From NCBI GenBank assembly GCA_026645575.1, contig JAPKMW010000163.1, forward strand, positions 1-16,454: DNA of 16,454 nucleotides, given 5' to 3'. A program made the translations under genes and the position numbers. This DNA is from Caldilineaceae bacterium. Lineage in GTDB: Bacteria > Chloroflexota > Anaerolineae > Caldilineales > Caldilineaceae. Position 1 is the first letter of the stretch. Every line of letters begins with the position of its first letter. This document shows positions 1-7,061 of this stretch, one piece after another. The notes beneath the pieces are model-generated. The model saw nothing but the letters and a program-made list of their open reading frames with translations, searched no databases and was not told the origin of the DNA.

Positions 1-69
1 TACTCATCCGTTCACATTACTATTCGTCTCTCAGTTTGACAATTTTCCCTAACCCTTAACCTGTCACAA

Positions 70-3000
70 ATGGCTACCATCCGTGATATTACCGAGCAAG
101 AGCGTCAGGTTCAACAACTCCAGGCGGTCAAAAATGATCTAGAGGTGTCACAAGAACAACTCAATAGCATTCTCAATACAATGGAAGATGCTGTCCTGTC
201 GCTTTCCCTGCCGGATCGGCAGCCTATTTATGTAAGTAGCGCTTATGAACGTATCTTTGGCTATCCTCTCCAACCTTTCCTGGATGATCCGTTCTTTTTC
301 AAACAGGTTGTACACCCGGATGATCTGCCAAAGAGCCTGGCCGCAATGGAAAAGGCTTTAAGTGAAGGCTTTGTTGAACTGGAACATCGGATGATTTTAC
401 CCGATGGTCGTATTCGTTGGTTACAGCGGCGGGCTTGGGTCAATTATGATGAACAAGGCTGTCCGATTCGCGTGAATGATAGTGCGCGTGATATTACGGC
501 GCGTAAAGAGGCTGAAGAGGCGCTGCGTCAAAGCGAAACCTATCTACGCTCCCTGATCAATTCCCAAACGGCCTTCAATATTCGGGTCGACAGGAGCGGT
601 AACATTAGCTATTATAACAATCGCTATGCCGCCCAATTTGGTTGGGTGGCGCCTTCCTTGCTTGGTATGTCGGCGTTAGCCATGATTCTGCCCGATGACC
701 ACGACAAAGTGGCCACGGTCGTGGCGCAATGTATGGCGCAAGTTGGTACGCCGGTGCAAGTCGAGGTGCGCAAACCAATCCAGAATGGTGACTATATCTG
801 GACTTTCTGGGAATTTATTGCCATCCAAGATGAGCATGGGGCGGTTACTGAAATCCAATGTGTGGGTTTTGACATTACCCAACAGAAACAAGCGGAAGCT
901 GATCTACGGGCGAGCGAACAGCGCTATCGTCAGATGTTTGAAATGCACGGTTTGCCTAAGTTAATTATTGATCCCGTAACAGCGCGCATTGTCGATGCGA
1001 ACCCGGCAGCCGGGCGTTATTATGGCTATGATCCTGCACACCTGCGCACCCTCACCATCTTTGATGTCAACCTTTCTCCCCAGACAGAAGTGAAAGCAAA
1101 GATGGCAAAAGCGGTTGATGCCCAGATGTTATCGTGCGAATTTATCCACCGTGGCGCTGATGGTCAGCCCCGCCATGTCGAAGTGTTTACCGGGCCAGTC
1201 GAAATTGCAGGGCAACGGTTGCTCTATTCGATTGTCACCGATATTACGGAACGCGAGCGCGCAAAGGCCGCTTTGCAAGAAGCCAATAATTTGTTGGAAG
1301 CGCGCGTGGTCGAACGCACCGCGGAATTAGAGAAAGTCAAGAATCGGCTGGAAGCGATTTTTAACCATAGCGGCGACGCAATTTTGCTACTGGATCTGCA
1401 CGATGGCATTCAACAAGCGAATGAAACCTTCGCTCTGCTCTTTGCGTTGCCGCCCAATGCTGTGGTTGGTAAAAAATTGACGGACTTCTATCAAACTAGT
1501 GCTACTGTAGATTTGGCTGCGCTGCTTGACGAGGTTGTACAAACGAACCAAACCCGTCATGTTGAGGGGCAAACGAGCTATGCCAACGGGAGCAGCGCCA
1601 ATGTTGAAATTGGAATTGCGCCGGTAAATCGCTCAGAAAAGGCTGTCACAAGCCTTGTCTGCATTATTCGCGACATTACTGAGCGCAAACATGCCGAGTT
1701 GGCTATTGCCGAAGAGCGTAACTTATTGCGCACCTTAATTGACGTTGTGCCGGCCTATCTCTATGTTAAAGATTTGCAGCACCGGATTGTTGTTAACAAT
1801 GTGGCGCACGCCCAGTCGCTTGGTGTTGGTACGCCCGCCTTCGCCTTGGGCAAAGACGATTTTGCCCTCTGCCCACCGGCCATGGCCGCCAAGTTCTACG
1901 CTGATGAAGAACAGCTTTTTCAGACCGGCCAACCAATCTGGGAAACAGAAGAACGCTCCCTTGCTCAGGATGGTCGTGAGATTTGGGCTTTGACAACCAA
2001 AGTACCCTTGCGCAGTGTGAAGGGTGAACTGATTGGTCTCGTGGGCATTACCCACGACATTAGTCAAATCAAAGCGACCGAAGAGGCATTGCGGCAGCGC
2101 GAGCAACAATTGCGCGCCTCCCAAAAGATGCTCCAACTTGTGCTGGACACGATCCCGGTTCGGGTTTTCTGGAAGGATCGCAACTCTGCTTATCTAGGCT
2201 GCAACCGGCTCTTTGCCGAAGATGCCGGTTTGCTACACACCACGGATATTGTGGGCTTGCAAGATGCCGATCTGCCCTGGCAGGCAAGTGAAGCTAGCGC
2301 CTTTAAGCAAGCTGATCTGGCCGTGATGACCAGTGGTGCAGCCAAAGCGTCCTATGAAGAGACCTTACTAACGGCTACGGGGAAGCATCTGGTCATCCAA
2401 ACCAGTAAATTGCCCCTGCGCAATGAAGAGAACACCATCATTGGCGTGTTGGGGAGCTATGTTGATATTACGGCGCGTAAGGAAGCCGAATCAGCTTTAC
2501 GGGCAAGTGAGGAGAAATTCCGCCAATTTACCGAATCGGCGCCCATCGCCGCCATTATTACGGATGTGAATGGCACAATTGTCTTGGTGAATCAGCAGGC
2601 CGAAAAACTGCTCGGCTATGGGCGGCAGGAATTGATTGGGCAGTTCGTCGAGTTGCTTGTCCCGGAAACTGCACGACCTGATCATCGGCACCATCGTGCG
2701 ATTTATGTAACCACACCGGAAAAACGGCGAGCGACCTTGATGGAACTGTCGGCGCGGCGTAAAGATGGCACGGTCTTTCCGATTGATCTCCAATTGAGCT
2801 ATATTGAGATGCGTTCCACGCCGTTGATCATGAGTTTTATCATCGATCGCACCGAACGGCAACAAACCGAAACGGCCTTAAAGTTAGCCTTGGCGCAGGA
2901 AAAAGAGTTGGGTGAACTGAAGTCGCGCTTTGTTTCGATGGCTTCCCATGAATTTCGCACCCCCTTAGCCGCTATTTTAGCAACGACAGAAACGCTCACC

Positions 3001-3597
3001 TTCTACCGCGAGAAGATGAATGCGGCCCAAATCGATAGTCGCCTGGATAAGATTCGCCAGCAAGTTGTCCACATGAAAGATATTATGGAAGATGTGCTGC
3101 AACTTGCCCGCATTCAGGCCGGACGTGTGGAATTTGCGCCAACACAAGGCGAATTAGCGCATTTCTGTCAAGAGATTATTGAGGAATTTGAAAGTCAGGC
3201 CACCAATCGCGGGCGTATCGTCTATATGTGCAAGACGCCGGCCCTGTTGGTCGATTTTGATGTACGCCTAATGCGTCAGGTCATCAGCAACCTGATTTCC
3301 AACGCTTTAAAGTATTCCTCGGAAGAACAAACCATCCAGGTTGATTTGATCCAGCGTGATGATCTGGTTGTGTTGCAAGTGACCGATCACGGCATTGGCA
3401 TTCCGGCCACTGATCTACAGCGTCTCTTTGAACCCTTTCATCGCGCTACGAACGTGGGTGTCATTTCGGGGACCGGTTTGGGTTTAAGCATTACTAAACA
3501 AGCAGTTGACCTGCACGGCGGCACAATTACAGTAACGAGCCAGGTTAATGTTGGCACAACCTTTACGGTAACTCTTCCTAAAGCAGTAAAAAAGTAG
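70..3597 (+). CDS. Multi-PAS sensor histidine kinase (seven PAS domains, HisKA, HATPase_c)
   Basis: Cytosolic sensor kinase of 1175 residues that should autophosphorylate on His in response to signals read by PAS domains. Seven PAS/PAC units tile the protein at roughly residues 31-145, 157-272, 285-395, 425-540, 553-667, 690-802 and 815-930; most end in a DIT-type PAC motif. A coiled coil with VVERTAEL follows PAS3. The dimerisation/phosphoacceptor domain has SHEFRTP with His near residue 960. The ATPase domain has an N-box (SNLISNALKYS, Asn near 1078), a G1 box (DHGIGIP) and a G2 box (GTGLGLSI). I see no membrane segment and no receiver domain. The N-terminus (ATIRDITEQE) looks like the tail of an eighth, missing PAS/PAC unit. 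An in-frame stop at 37-39 and the absence of PAC-like sequence in any upstream frame mean this start may follow a truncation. There is no clear Shine-Dalgarno at ATG 70; TTGACA at 36-41 could be a -35 box but lacks a good -10. ATG 181 is an alternative start. PAS ligands are unknown. Confidence 0.93.
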   Translation: MATIRDITEQERQVQQLQAVKNDLEVSQEQLNSILNTMEDAVLSLSLPDRQPIYVSSAYERIFGYPLQPFLDDPFFFKQVVHPDDLPKSLAAMEKALSEGFVELEHRMILPDGRIRWLQRRAWVNYDEQGCPIRVNDSARDITARKEAEEALRQSETYLRSLINSQTAFNIRVDRSGNISYYNNRYAAQFGWVAPSLLGMSALAMILPDDHDKVATVVAQCMAQVGTPVQVEVRKPIQNGDYIWTFWEFIAIQDEHGAVTEIQCVGFDITQQKQAEADLRASEQRYRQMFEMHGLPKLIIDPVTARIVDANPAAGRYYGYDPAHLRTLTIFDVNLSPQTEVKAKMAKAVDAQMLSCEFIHRGADGQPRHVEVFTGPVEIAGQRLLYSIVTDITERERAKAALQEANNLLEARVVERTAELEKVKNRLEAIFNHSGDAILLLDLHDGIQQANETFALLFALPPNAVVGKKLTDFYQTSATVDLAALLDEVVQTNQTRHVEGQTSYANGSSANVEIGIAPVNRSEKAVTSLVCIIRDITERKHAELAIAEERNLLRTLIDVVPAYLYVKDLQHRIVVNNVAHAQSLGVGTPAFALGKDDFALCPPAMAAKFYADEEQLFQTGQPIWETEERSLAQDGREIWALTTKVPLRSVKGELIGLVGITHDISQIKATEEALRQREQQLRASQKMLQLVLDTIPVRVFWKDRNSAYLGCNRLFAEDAGLLHTTDIVGLQDADLPWQASEASAFKQADLAVMTSGAAKASYEETLLTATGKHLVIQTSKLPLRNEENTIIGVLGSYVDITARKEAESALRASEEKFRQFTESAPIAAIITDVNGTIVLVNQQAEKLLGYGRQELIGQFVELLVPETARPDHRHHRAIYVTTPEKRRATLMELSARRKDGTVFPIDLQLSYIEMRSTPLIMSFIIDRTERQQTETALKLALAQEKELGELKSRFVSMASHEFRTPLAAILATTETLTFYREKMNAAQIDSRLDKIRQQVVHMKDIMEDVLQLARIQAGRVEFAPTQGELAHFCQEIIEEFESQATNRGRIVYMCKTPALLVDFDVRLMRQVISNLISNALKYSSEEQTIQVDLIQRDDLVVLQVTDHGIGIPATDLQRLFEPFHRATNVGVISGTGLGLSITKQAVDLHGGTITVTSQVNVGTTFTVTLPKAVKK

Positions 3598-3606
3598 GTG
3601 ATCAGC

Positions 3607-4722
3607 GTGAAAATTCTGGTAATTGAAGATGAACCCCAAATTCGTGATGAGGTAAGGGATTGGTTGCAATTTGAGGGCTACGAAACCATTACTGCTGCCA
3701 ATGGTCGGCTGGGCTTAGCCGCTGTCGAACAAGAAAACCCTGATCTCATCCTTTGTGATATTACTATGCCACAGATGGATGGCTACGAAGTCCTCATTGA
3801 AGTGCGCGCCGATCAAAAACACGCGACCACACCCTTTATCTTTCTTACGGCAGCCGCAGACCGAGAGTCATTACGCAAGGGAATGAGCCTGGGCGCCGAT
3901 GATTACCTGACAAAACCCTTTACCCTTGATGAGGTGTTAGGGGCAATTCAGACCAGACTACAAAGAAAAGTGGTGCAAACGCAACAGGGACAACATGACA
4001 TTGCGATACTCAACAGCGCTTTAAATCATGAGCGTAAGCAACACTTACTTAAATCGCGCCTGATCGCGCTCTTTTCCCATGACTTTCGTAACCCATTAGC
4101 CACCATTTTGATGAGTTCCAGCGTCATTCGCAACTATGCCGACCGCCTGCCCTCTGCCCGCCAACAGCAGGTGCTCAACCGGATCGACGGCGCTGTTCAT
4201 TCGTTGATCCAAATGTTGGATGATATGTTGATCATTGCCGAGCTGGAAAGCGGTTATCTGGCTTATAAACCAGAGCCAATTGCGTTGGCGCCCTTTATCG
4301 AGGCGATTATTGAAGAATATCGTTTGATTGACCAGAATGCGCACAACCTAACGTTTCATAATGGGTTGAGTCGTCCAACGGCAGTTGATCCCAAGTTGTT
4401 GCGACAATTGCTCAGTAATTTGATTGCTAACGCCTTAAAATATTCCCCCGCCGGCTCGGAGGTCATCATTACCTTGACCGAAGGTATTGATACCTTTACC
4501 CTGCATATCCAAGACCAGGGTATTGGCATCCCGGCTGAAAGTTTACCCCACCTTTTCGACCCACTCTATCGGGCTGATAATGCAAAACATATACGGGGGA
4601 CGGGCCTCGGGTTAAGCATTGTCAAAAATTGTGTGGACCGTCACCGCGGGTCGATCAAGGTAGAAAGCGAACTCAACCGCGGAAGCACCTTTTCTATTGA
4701 ACTGCCCCTGACTGCCAAGTAA
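3607..4722 (+). CDS. Hybrid response regulator-histidine kinase (REC-HisKA-HATPase_c)
   Basis: Receiver domain fused ahead of a kinase core; about 371 residues from this start. The receiver (about 1-118) has the acidic pair ED near the N-terminus, phosphoacceptor Asp in LILCDITMPQMDG (about residue 51), conserved Thr in FLTAA and Lys in TKPF (about residue 103). A short linker leads to HisKA with SHDFRNP (His about 158), then HATPase_c with an N-box (SNLIANALKYS), QDQGIGIP and GTGLGLSIV. There is no DNA-binding domain or membrane segment. It starts 9 bases after the stop of the seven-PAS kinase, so the two are probably co-transcribed and may form a phosphorelay (inference). I chose GTG 3607 because AGGTGA at 3596-3601 sits 5 bases upstream and the protein then begins at the receiver (VKILVIEDE); GTG 3598, abutting the previous stop, is the alternative. 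Confidence 0.92.
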   Translation: MKILVIEDEPQIRDEVRDWLQFEGYETITAANGRLGLAAVEQENPDLILCDITMPQMDGYEVLIEVRADQKHATTPFIFLTAAADRESLRKGMSLGADDYLTKPFTLDEVLGAIQTRLQRKVVQTQQGQHDIAILNSALNHERKQHLLKSRLIALFSHDFRNPLATILMSSSVIRNYADRLPSARQQQVLNRIDGAVHSLIQMLDDMLIIAELESGYLAYKPEPIALAPFIEAIIEEYRLIDQNAHNLTFHNGLSRPTAVDPKLLRQLLSNLIANALKYSPAGSEVIITLTEGIDTFTLHIQDQGIGIPAESLPHLFDPLYRADNAKHIRGTGLGLSIVKNCVDRHRGSIKVESELNRGSTFSIELPLTAK

Positions 4723-4755
4723 AATATTCCCACTTTTGGTACTACGAACCCCTCC

Positions 4756-4786
4756 CGCGCCTAGGAGCGGTTGCCTCTTAGGCGCG
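4756..4786. repeat. GC-rich inverted repeat (12-bp stem) downstream of the kinase pair
   Basis: Arms at 4756-4767 and 4775-4786 pair over 12 bp with one G-U wobble around a 7-base loop. An outer pair, CCCTCCC (4750-4756) and GGGAGGG (4799-4805), offers an alternative or nested fold. The stem lies 33 bases after the kinase stop, so it may stabilise the 3' end or terminate transcription, but no T-run follows and a canonical Rho-independent terminator is not supported. Confidence 0.6.
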
Positions 4787-4961
4787 CTCCCCTGAGAAGG
4801 GAGGGAACCGTGATGCGCACGACAGTTCCTCGCCTAAACTGGGAGACGGGAGCCCACTGGTATTGTTTCTCGATGGGCCGTCCGCTGGCTTCTACATTTC
4901 CCCTAGTGCATGGGCTGCCGCTGTTACTGAACGGGATTACCCTTTTCCGCTAATCCCCGCT
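4787..4961. other. Gene-free stretch with possible RNA structure
   Basis: I find no convincing gene here. A small hairpin is visible at 4804-4829: GGAAC with GTTCC outside and CGTG with CACG inside, with a 3-base bulge. Two imperfect direct copies of ATGGGC..CCGCTG occur near 4873-4887 and 4909-4922, and GGGATTACCC near 4933-4942 could form a tiny stem. The reading frame open from about 4771 to 4953 has no recognisable protein features. The stretch could be a degraded element or a structured leader/RNA; I do not recognise any known riboswitch class in it. Confidence 0.3.
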
Positions 4962-4990
4962 TTTCTGCTTTATTGAATTTACAGTATAAT
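4962..4990 (+). promoter_or_regulatory. Probable sigma-70-type promoter for the PHP phosphoesterase gene
   Basis: A perfect TATAAT -10 hexamer lies at 4985-4990 in an AT-rich patch. The best -35 at 17-bp spacing is weak (TTTCTG, 4962-4967). Transcription would begin near 4997, leaving about a 90-base leader before the start codon at 5087. Confidence 0.45.
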
Positions 4991-5086
4991 AATCTAACTA
5001 GAGACAATTTTGGTTGGCGATTGTAAACCTCAGCCTGCACATAGATATGGCAATGGCGAGAACGGGAGCGGAGCAACAGCCCCATC

Positions 5087-5881
5087 ATGCACGATTACCA
5101 CATGCACTCCAATTTTTCTTGTGACTGTAGAGCCGAGATGGGCGAGATGTGCCGCAGTGCAATTCTGCAAGGCATCCCTGAAATCGGCTTTAGCGAACAC
5201 TTTGATCTTCATGCCGGTGAACCTTGTCGCGACTGGTTTCGACCTGAGCCGTGGTGGGCTGAACTGGAACGGTGCCGTAGCCACTTCGCCGGACAGTTAA
5301 CTATCCGTGCCGGCATTGAGGTTGGGGAACCCCATCTGTTTCCCACCGAGACGCAACAGATGCTGGCTCGCCTCCCATTTGACTACGTCCTCGGCTCGCT
5401 GCATTGGGTGGGCCTCGACAGCATGTTCGACATCAATTATTTCAAACGCACCGAGGCCGATCTGGCCTATGGCTCTTTCTTTGTCGAACTGGAACGGATG
5501 ACTCGCGACGGCGGCTTTGATATCCTCAGCCACTTTGATGTGCCAATTCGCACCGCCTTTGCCGTCTATGGACCCTACGCCCCAGGCGATTTTGAAGACT
5601 TGATTCGTCCTGTCTTGCGCAACTGTATCCGCCACGGCATTGCGCTTGATCTCAATACCTCGGCGTTGCGATCACGGGTCAATGTACTGACCCCCCACCT
5701 CGACATTCTCCGTTGGTATGTCGAACTGGGGGGCGAACGGGTCACCCTCGGCTCTGACGCCCACAAACCGGTCGATGTTGGCAGCCATCTCGATGTCGCC
5801 TTGTCGATTGCCCGCACCGCCGGGATCAAGTACCTCACCTACTTCGAGCAGCGCCAAGCCAAGCTTGTGCCATTGCCGTAA
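5087..5881 (+). CDS. PHP-domain phosphoesterase, histidinol-phosphatase (HisJ/HisK) family
   Basis: Predicted metal-dependent phosphatase of the polymerase-and-histidinol-phosphatase superfamily, 264 residues, normal length for the class that dephosphorylates L-histidinol phosphate in histidine synthesis. Visible metal-site motifs, in order: DYHMHS (His5, His7), FSEHFD (Glu37, His38), GIEVG (Glu78), GSLHW (His106), LSHFD (His149) and GSDAH (Asp224, His226). These fit a trinuclear PHP site. ATG 5087 is the only start that keeps the HxH motif near the N-terminus; GGAG at 5070-5073 is the nearest Shine-Dalgarno-like sequence and is rather far (13 bases). No other histidine genes are nearby, so the substrate is not proven and another phosphate ester is possible. 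Confidence 0.88.
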   Translation: MHDYHMHSNFSCDCRAEMGEMCRSAILQGIPEIGFSEHFDLHAGEPCRDWFRPEPWWAELERCRSHFAGQLTIRAGIEVGEPHLFPTETQQMLARLPFDYVLGSLHWVGLDSMFDINYFKRTEADLAYGSFFVELERMTRDGGFDILSHFDVPIRTAFAVYGPYAPGDFEDLIRPVLRNCIRHGIALDLNTSALRSRVNVLTPHLDILRWYVELGGERVTLGSDAHKPVDVGSHLDVALSIARTAGIKYLTYFEQRQAKLVPLP

Positions 5882-5930
5882 TATTTTTTGTTGTGTATGG
5901 TATATGCTGTTATGACGCAATTCGTGATTA

Positions 5931-5937
5931 AGAGGAG
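5931..5937 (+). promoter_or_regulatory. Strong Shine-Dalgarno for the DUF4058 gene; decides its start
   Basis: AGAGGAG sits 6 bases upstream of ATG 5944. It selects the frame whose N-terminus reads MPTPFPGMDPYWE, typical of DUF4058, and not the frame that is open through the rest of the gene (in which GTG 5937 overlaps this site). This is the main evidence that the gene carries a frameshift. Confidence 0.8.
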
Positions 5938-5943
5938 TGTCAT

Positions 5944-6740
5944 ATGCCAACACCATTTCCAGGGATGGACCCCTATTGGGAGCGGCGTGGGTTGTGGGAA
6001 GAAGTCATACTAGCCTGATTGTTGCCCTTCAACATTTTCTTACACCGTTGTTACGCCCAAAGTATCGTGTTGCTGTTGAGCAACGCGTCTATCTTTCCTT
6101 ATTGCCCCCCAAAGAACAGCCAAGCGGCAAACCGGATGTCATGGTTATGTTGAAAACCCCAACCGTCAAACAATGGGTGCCAAGCGCTGTTGCAATTGTG
6201 GAATCACTAGAAGCTGACCCACCACTACTGGGTGAATTGCCAATGCCGGAGGAAATCAAAGAACGTTACCTGGAAATACGCGACACCAAAACGCAAGAGG
6301 TCATCACCGCCATCGAAATCCTGTCGCCAACCAACAAAGAGAGCAAAGATGGCTGGCAACAATATGAACGGAAGCGGCGGAAAGTATTAGCCAGTTCAAT
6401 CAACCTCGTGGAGATCGATCTCCTGCGCGGCGGTAAACCCTTTGCCATGAAAGTGGTTGGGCAAAACAGCGTAAAGGCAAGCGATTACCGAATTGTCATT
6501 AGCCGCAGTTGGCAACGCCCCAGCGCCGATCTTTACCTTTTCAGTGTCCGCCAACCCATTCCCTCATTTTTGATCCCCCTACGCCCTGGTGAACCAGAAC
6601 CAGTCTTGTCGCTCAACCGCATCTTGCATGATCTCTACGACCAAGGCGGCTACGATTTAGCCATCGATTATGCCGAACCCGCCGACCCACCGCTTTCTAC
6701 TGAAGATGTGCAATGGGCTGCGCAATTGCTTGCCCAGTAA
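5944..6740 (+). pseudogene. DUF4058 family gene with a one-base frameshift near codon 21
   Basis: The N-terminal 21 codons from ATG 5944 (MPTPFPGMDPYWERRGLWEE then V) match the start of DUF4058 proteins but reach a stop at 6016-6018. The remainder (HTSLIVALQHFLTPLLRPKY onward to LAIDYAEPADPPLSTEDVQW) lies in another frame, open to 6740. Reading one extra C at 6006 (GTC to GTCC) joins them into VHTSLIV, giving a protein of about 265 residues, normal for the family. So one base has been lost, or the sequence has an error. Conserved features of the body include the LRPKYRVAVEQRVYL strand region and EILSPTNK. DUF4058 proteins are of unknown function and are common in Cyanobacteria, Planctomycetes and Chloroflexota. 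A strong terminator follows 28 bases after the stop. Confidence 0.85.
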
Positions 6741-6768
6741 CCCAATCACTTCTGTTTGATCTTCAACC

Positions 6769-6811
6769 AAAACAAAAGCAGGCCGCATCTTGTTCGGCCT
6801 GCTTTTGTTTT
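6769..6811. terminator. Bidirectional Rho-independent terminator
   Basis: A perfect 17-bp inverted repeat (6769-6785 and 6795-6811) with a 9-base loop. The GC core is GCAGGCCG and both outer arms are A- or T-rich (CTTTTGTTTT on either strand), so it can stop transcription from the DUF4058 gene on the left and from the transporter operon arriving on the minus strand. Confidence 0.88.
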
Positions 6812-6822
6812 ACTGCTATTGC

Positions 6823-6979
6823 TTTGTCAACGAAGCATTGATTGGGTGGGCTACCCCTGGTAGACGTGTCTTTTGTCCCGTAGGGACGAATGAGTTTAGG
6901 GATGAGAATATGATGATCCATCTTCTAAACTCATTCGTCCCTACGGGACGGATCCCCCAATCGAGACTGATTTGACAAA
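6823..6979. repeat. Nested palindromic element with a 25-bp perfect inverted repeat core
   Basis: The core is a perfect 25-bp inverted repeat, 6875-6899 and 6925-6949, around a 25-base centre that can itself pair (GATG/CATC). Outside it are two more mirrored pairs: GATTGGG (6840-6846) with CCCAATC (6956-6962), and TTTGTCAA (6823-6830) with TTGACAAA (6972-6979). The gaps between these two outer pairs are 9 bases on both sides, while the left arm carries about 22 extra bases next to the core. The arrangement suggests a MITE- or REP-like element with terminal inverted repeats and no coding capacity. I see no clear target-site duplication. Confidence 0.65.
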
Positions 6980-7040
6980 ACACTTCACCACTGTTTGGCA
7001 AAGAACGAACAACCGCCCCTACCGACGCTTCATCCGCTCC

Positions 7041-7061
7041 TTCCTAAATCCGTTGTAGTGT
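7041..7061 (+). repeat. Solo copy of the 27-bp repeat arm, abutting the binding-protein stop codon
   Basis: These 21 bases are identical to 9100-9120 (same orientation) and to the complement of 8968-8988. The copy ends exactly where the minus-strand stop codon of the substrate-binding gene (7062-7064) begins. With 9100-9120 it forms a direct repeat around the whole gene. Confidence 0.8.

Noticed and set aside
1735..2136. A 133-codon minus-strand frame inside the seven-PAS kinase gene.
   Set aside because: It lies entirely antisense to strongly supported PAS domains and has no recognisable protein features.
4771..4953. A 60-codon plus-strand frame in the gap after the kinases.
   Set aside because: It starts within the stem-loop, has no Shine-Dalgarno, and its composition is not protein-like.
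5937..6005. GTG 5937 as the start of the DUF4058 protein.
   Set aside because: It overlaps the Shine-Dalgarno of ATG 5944, and the residues it adds do not resemble DUF4058, whereas those from ATG 5944 do.
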